A DNA stretch of 64,000 nt from Nautilus pompilius (Eukaryota; Mollusca; Cephalopoda; Nautilida; Nautilidae). The position numbers and the translations under genes are program-made. This document shows, piece by piece, positions 58,906-64,000 of this stretch. Under the pieces are notes generated by a model. The model was not told the DNA's origin. It worked only from the letters and a program-made list of their open reading frames with translations, and made no database searches. The stretch is from positions 124,001-188,000 of the forward strand of contig JACATO010001006.1 of the NCBI GenBank assembly GCA_018389105.1. The letters are read 5' to 3'. Each line of letters begins with the position of its first letter. Position 1 is the first letter of the stretch.

Positions 58906-59907
58906 GCAGGAAAATGAGACTGAGCCACAGGTGCTGTAGTCATGAAATTTATATTAAAAATTTAATGCTTCTAAATTCAGGAGGAAAGCCTTCAAAAATA
59001 ACAAAAATTATGCTTTACAAAGGAATGATAGCCCCAGACATGTCTAAAAACGAAAATGTTGAATGTTTAATTCAGCAGACCAGGTTATCACAGAGAACTG
59101 AACAACAGAAATAGCAATCAAAAATGCATAGATCTTTTGCTGGTATACTTGTGAAACAGGCTTCTTTCCTTTTCTCAAAAAGAACAGCAGTTTTCTGCCA
59201 TTGCATGACAAATGCAGCCAAGTCTGACATCACCAGAGAACATTGGCCATACTCAGGTGCAATATCCTTGGTGTGAAAATAAAGAGATTAAACAAGAAAC
59301 GGCATGGATAGGAGCTTGCTTTTTTACATTGTAATAAGTTAACGAGATAAACTAGAGGGGCTTTTGGCACCCAGTTTGACCTACAGAAGTTTCTAAAACT
59401 TTTCTACAAAGAAATGAATAAAGATGCAGGTTGATATTATTGTTGGCACAGGGTGTCACCTTGGGGGTGTGTGTGTGTGAGATGATAAATAGGAATACAA
59501 GCGTAAGAAATGTATGTGTATATTTTTGCGTGATCAAGCAATGTCAGCAGACTGAATATTAGAACTTTTTAATCAAAAACAAATAGGTCAGAGGTTATAT
59601 AGTTTTATAATCTTCCACCTGTCTGACTTTCTATCCATAAGCTGAGATTTAATTTCATCTGTTCAGGTGGATGGATATATGTTTCCTCTCATTTTAAAAG
59701 CAGCCTGATTGTATGGGATTATAAAAGATAGAACACCATGTACTTCTAAAAAAAGACGCTAAGAGAATATTGTAATGTTTAGCTTTAATCAGGAACCACT
59801 TTAAATTAAGGTAATAAAATCAAATAAATGTAAGTTTTTTTTTTCATAACTGTAATTATTAAGGTTAAGAAAAAAATTATTTCCTAAAGTTTGTATTTCA
59901 AACATCT
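58906..59907. other. No gene seen
   Basis: CpG-poor DNA with a (GT)n run near 59,466-59,480. Confidence 0.4.
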
Positions 59908-59911
59908 TTAA

Positions 59912-59995
59912 CCCTTTGCATGCCACTTGGAATCTGTTTCAAATTTACATTACTCAGCACAAGTTGAATCACATAGTACCATCCTTATTTGTTGA

Positions 59996-60040
<45 letters not shown>

Positions 60041-60123
60041 CCAGTTCAACACAAATACTAGCAAGAACTTCTAGGTTAAGATACAAATTCAGCTATAAAA
60101 GAATGGACACAGTATGCAGAGGG
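59912..60123. mobile_element. piggyBac-like MITE, 212 bp
   Basis: TTAA lies at 59908-59911 and 60124-60127. The ends read inward CCCTTTGCATGCCAC and CCCTCTGCATACTGT, so the first dozen bases are inverted copies of each other. TTAA duplication with CCCT ends is the piggyBac hallmark. There is no coding capacity. A (TA)n run has grown inside. Confidence 0.75.
59999..60039 (+). repeat. (TA)n microsatellite
   Basis: About 41 bp of pure alternating AT inside the MITE. Confidence 0.95.
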
Positions 60124-60127
60124 TTAA

Positions 60128-62829
60128 TGGAAACAGCAATGAAGCAGCACAATTTACCAGGAGAAACCTCTGAAAAGTTAAGCAGCATGAAAACTGGCTA
60201 CTTACTGTTTTTTTCCTTTCCCACGGAGAGAACCCATGAGCAAGATTTTTCCAATAAAACGCTGCTGTGGAAAACACTAAGGCGAGAGATCAATGATGCC
60301 ATGTGTTACACCATTAATTAATACATGTACAATTTGTTGTCAGGCAACTACTGATTACAGTAATAAACTGGCGAGAGCTAATTATTGTATTTGACATTGT
60401 GGAAGTTTGTTTTCTAGCCAAATCAAATCAAATCAACTGCACTCATTTTGCTGTATGATTGCAGATTATTAGAATTATTTGCTTGGAGAACAAGATAAAG
60501 GGAGAAGTGAAAAAAAAAAATCAAACAAAAGCAGCAGCTTTTAATTATTTCCTGGAAATTTTAAAAAATGAAACATTAAATATTTCATTGACCGATTCTC
60601 AAAAATTATGTTTGCTCATTTCCAAAAAAAAAAAAAAAAAAAGAAAAATGAGTGCGCGTAGGGATGTAAAATGAAGTTCACTCATGCAAAAACAAATATA
60701 TCGTAAGAAAATGCTTCATTATGATACTGACGAGTCTAAATTGAGAACCGGAGCTCAACTGATCTGTGCCAGCTATTTTTTTGTTTTTGTGGCTTTATGG
60801 GTAATTGTGCTTGCATTGGGTCTAAGGGTCGTTTATCGGCGTGGCCAACATTTTAGGCAGACCGGGAATGTTGAAAGGTAGTGCGCTATCTACTTTGGCA
60901 ATCAACAGGCTTGAAGAAAACAAATTATCAGAAACAGAGGCTGCACTTGTTTGTTTTCCTCCCTCTCATTAAAAGTTCTAGCACCAACAGAATGATTACC
61001 TAGAGTTCAGTCAGGCCTGTGTAGAAACAGGAAGCCACATTATGCATTTCACTCTGCAGCATGGCTGACTGGCACTTAATGTTAACAGCTCTCAATGGCC
61101 ATTCATTTCATTTGTTCATAATCTTCTTATCAAGAGAACATGCTTATATAAATAGCTTCAAGATAATGGAAATCTATTTCTATTTGTGAGCATTTTATGT
61201 AGCTCTACTAGGTAAAATTTACCTATTTTTATATAATGAAAAAACGCAGTTTCCATAATTTGGCTACCTGTTGTTACTATTGTAGTGGAAAGCAGTGAAT
61301 ACAGAAAAGCATTGGAGTTAAATTCCTTCCTTTAGTAGTTGGTCAGGCCACTTTTTACAACAACAAGCAGTATGGTCTGGTGTGTGTTCCCAAATCTGTT
61401 CGAGATAGGCTCCTTTAATTCCACCAGGTTGGTGGGATGTGTGGACAAGATGTTCTCAGCTAACAGTCAAGATGTATGCCACCACATGATGGCTTCGGGG
61501 TACCTATAGTAGTAGCTTAATGTTTTGATTTCTCTTCCACATGAGGTGTGTGTGTGCCTTTCTCCTGAAGAATGATGAACCAAGTACGCCTTTTTGGTAC
61601 AATGGTAGGAAGTAAATGGGTTTAAACAGATAAAGTTTTGATAAGCAAGAGATGATTGCATATAATATTGCTTGTATCAGGATGATGAAAAAAAATCCTA
61701 TTCTAGAACACTATGTATTTACCGATGATGTAATGAATTGTTTATTTAAACATTCTCCAGCATAAGAGAGAGAGAGAGATGTCAATATTCTGTGTTGCTG
61801 GTTCTTCTTAATGAGTATATCAAAATACAATGCAAACTTTTCATTTATTTAAAAATAAACATTTTTCCCTGTCAAACAAGAAAAATGCTCACCTAGATTC
61901 TATGGAATAAGCATAGCCACATGCCATTTGCAGGGACAGATTACATTTTCAATGACAACTTTACTTTATAAACTGTGTTCAGAGCCTATTAGTTTAAGAC
62001 ATTTTTGTTTTAGCTGCATGGCAACACAAATAAAAAAAGCAGAGCTGTCAATGCTTTTTTACACGCAGAGAAGGAAAAATGAGGATTTTACATGTGAGGT
62101 TGACCACAGGCAGTTAAACTTGTTTTATATATAATACGACAGTTAAAGAAAGCTTGTAAATGATTTAAAAGCAGTCAGCGAAGCCAAATTGTTAGTAGTG
62201 GTTAACACATCTATATAACTCTCTCCCTCAACCCTTCACCGAGATGTCAAGCATCATTGAAGAATTACACACAAGAGCACAGGAAATTAAAAATCTCGTT
62301 TGTTTCACAAACTTTAGCCATCAAAATTAAGCCATCAATCATTCATCATTCCGTCTACGAATTTCTTTAAATTCTGCTTTTTGTGGGAGACCTTTCACTT
62401 TGCAATTCTAAGCAGTTTCTTTTTATGGAAAATCATTAATATCCAGCGCTACAAATCTATTTTCATTTTTCGTAGTTTCAGTTTTTCAGGACAAAATTTT
62501 GGTACATAAATAAGAATACCCGCAGTAGAATAAATAGCAGTTAGCGTGTGCTAAAAGTCTTGTGATGATGGCAGATCATTCCCGAATATATGTATATATA
62601 TTTTGTAATGTGAGAACATAAGTATGGCTCGTGTCATTGGTTGAGTCTAATCTCTGCAGAAATACGTTCAAACATAGCCTAATAAATTGGCTTCTTCCCT
62701 TATCATTAGCTTATTTCTCATTTGGAAAAAAACTGCAATAAGGAAAATACATAAGATTGCTGCCGGCAAAAGTAAAACTGACATTTTATCTCATTATAAG
62801 TACTATGCCTACACTGCATCTTGTGGTGG
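60128..62829. other. No gene seen
   Basis: CpG-poor DNA with poly(A) at 60,624-60,641 and a (GA)n run near 61,771. The block 60,940-61,120 looks unique and may be conserved non-coding DNA; this is only an impression. Confidence 0.4.
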
Positions 62830-63060
62830 TAATATTTAGATAGGATGTTTGGAGTGGTCTAAGTTAGAATCCCGATCAGAACCGCTCCCATTTAGTGTAC
62901 CACCCCTACCATGGTTCTTGTTCCCTATCCAGCCACGTAGGTTTCTTTCGAGTTCTAGTAGGTTTCTCCAGTACACATGGTAAAAGTTCTGCAGGTAACT
63001 ATTGATTGGCTTACACCTGCCCTGACCACCACTCAAGAGCCCCCAACCATACCTTGGTAA
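62830..63060 (+). mobile_element. Possible SINE-like repeat
   Basis: GTGGTCTAAGTTAGAATCCC resembles a pol III B-box region, and a C-rich body follows (CCACCCCTACC, then CACCTGCCCTGACCACCACT). An A box is not convincing. Confidence 0.25.
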
Positions 63061-64000
63061 CTGCTCACTTGGTTATTTCCCTTCTCTTCTTGTGAGATGT
63101 TTTTAGACCTTAAAAGTCAGGAAAGGGCTTCCAAAGAAAATGGGATATTTATGACAGTAGGTGCTTACCTGTTAGCTCACTCGAGCAGAATTGTTAATCA
63201 TCGTCGTACCTATTTTACCATTTAAAGATGACCATGTATTTCCCGGTATAGTGTGTTATAAATATTTTGTGCAGAGCTGAATAACTTCAAGAAACCTCAT
63301 GATAACTTGTTATCAGATGTGCTTTTGGAGACATGGTTTTACATCAGTCTTGAGGTTTGTGTGTGTGCCGTCTATCTATAACCCCCTTTCTCCTCGCACA
63401 ATTAGTGTTACTCAGACAGGGCAGTTTATTTCAAATGAGTCCCTGTTCGTAAGACTTGCCAATGAATCATCATTTCTGGCAATAGGTTCAGCAAATTATT
63501 ACAAGCTAATATTCAAAACTTCAAATCACTTGTTTCCCTTTGAGAGAGATTTTCATATAGCCTTGAATAAACCTGTCAGCTTTCATTGCACATTTAGATG
63601 GCAGGATGTCATCATGGCTTACAAGAGGTTCTCCGGGGCATAGAAATCACCATGATTCTTAAAATGATTAATATTAGCATCATTAATGACAGTTGCCAAT
63701 AATCATTTCACCCATGAAAAATTCTATTATTATGGTGATGTTTCTGATAACTAATAATACTGGAATATTAGCTAATTTGTAAGTATGATCTCTAGTATTA
63801 ATAACTGTAGACAGTCATACAATGTTTCAGAACCACTAATTATTCTGAAATCTACTGTCTTTTAAATCAGCCAGATGTACATCAGAAATAAACAGTTCAC
63901 AGATCACGTAAGCACCTAAGCTCACAAATATCTGATTAATGAAATAATTGGCATGGATATTCTCTAATTTGAGCAGTTCATAAATGTAAAATAGTTTATT
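63061..64000. other. No gene seen
   Basis: A 114-codon plus frame at 63,299-63,643 has no recognisable domain. CATCATGGCTTACAAGAGG near 63,611 resembles the dispersed repeat at 28,853-29,140. Confidence 0.4.

Noticed and set aside
63299-63643. 114-codon plus-strand frame
   Set aside because: No domain or signal and no splice context; AT-rich chance frame.

Overview
The window is animal nuclear DNA, most likely from a lophotrochozoan and plausibly a cephalopod mollusc. The main support is one intact intronless class A peptide GPCR of the FMRFamide-receptor type, set in long AT-rich non-coding DNA full of DNA transposon and LINE relics. No bacterial-style operons are present. The species call is an inference.

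Region 1-16 kb is the transposon-rich, CpG-rich flank. It starts with a hierarchical 58-bp tandem repeat (1.2-1.6 kb) and a GA-rich block (4.5-4.7 kb). At 5,513-7,083 there is a DNA transposon with about 125-bp inverted repeats, CACTGG ends and flanking TTA. Its 324-codon ORF carries a D...CxxC...HxxxxH...E arrangement like the C-terminal half of RAG1/Transib/CMC-type DDE transposases. Directly abutting it (about 7,087-12,177) is a decayed Ingi/I-group LINE. That LINE reads in order 2A-like DVERNPGP, four PHD-like zinc fingers, APE endonuclease, reverse transcriptase, RNase H, a CCHC knuckle and a (CAA)n tail. Next come a 264-bp hAT MITE, a second GA block, and a CpG/GC-rich block at 14.4-15.4 kb that looks like a promoter and first-exon region.

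From about 16 kb onward CpG falls sharply: hand counts give about 33 per kb at 1-1,000 and about 5 per kb at 17,001-18,000. A sustained step of this kind is what mosaic gene-body methylation produces. I infer that the right-hand 48 kb may be the intron of a rightward gene starting near 14.4-15.5 kb. This part holds relics of mariner/Tc1, ZMYM-like hAT, another hAT with its C-terminal dimerisation domain, Jockey- and CR1-like LINEs, a pogo/Tigger element with TIRs and TA duplications, piggyBac-like MITEs and tRNA-derived SINEs. A mariner sits inside the Jockey-like LINE. One candidate spliced exon is at 55,173-55,305.

The only convincing host protein gene is the GPCR on the minus strand (45,685-47,058). 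It has a close poly(A) signal, a 38-codon upstream ORF and a likely 5'UTR splice acceptor. Most other open frames show no sign of being genes. All similarity calls were made by eye; no searches were run.
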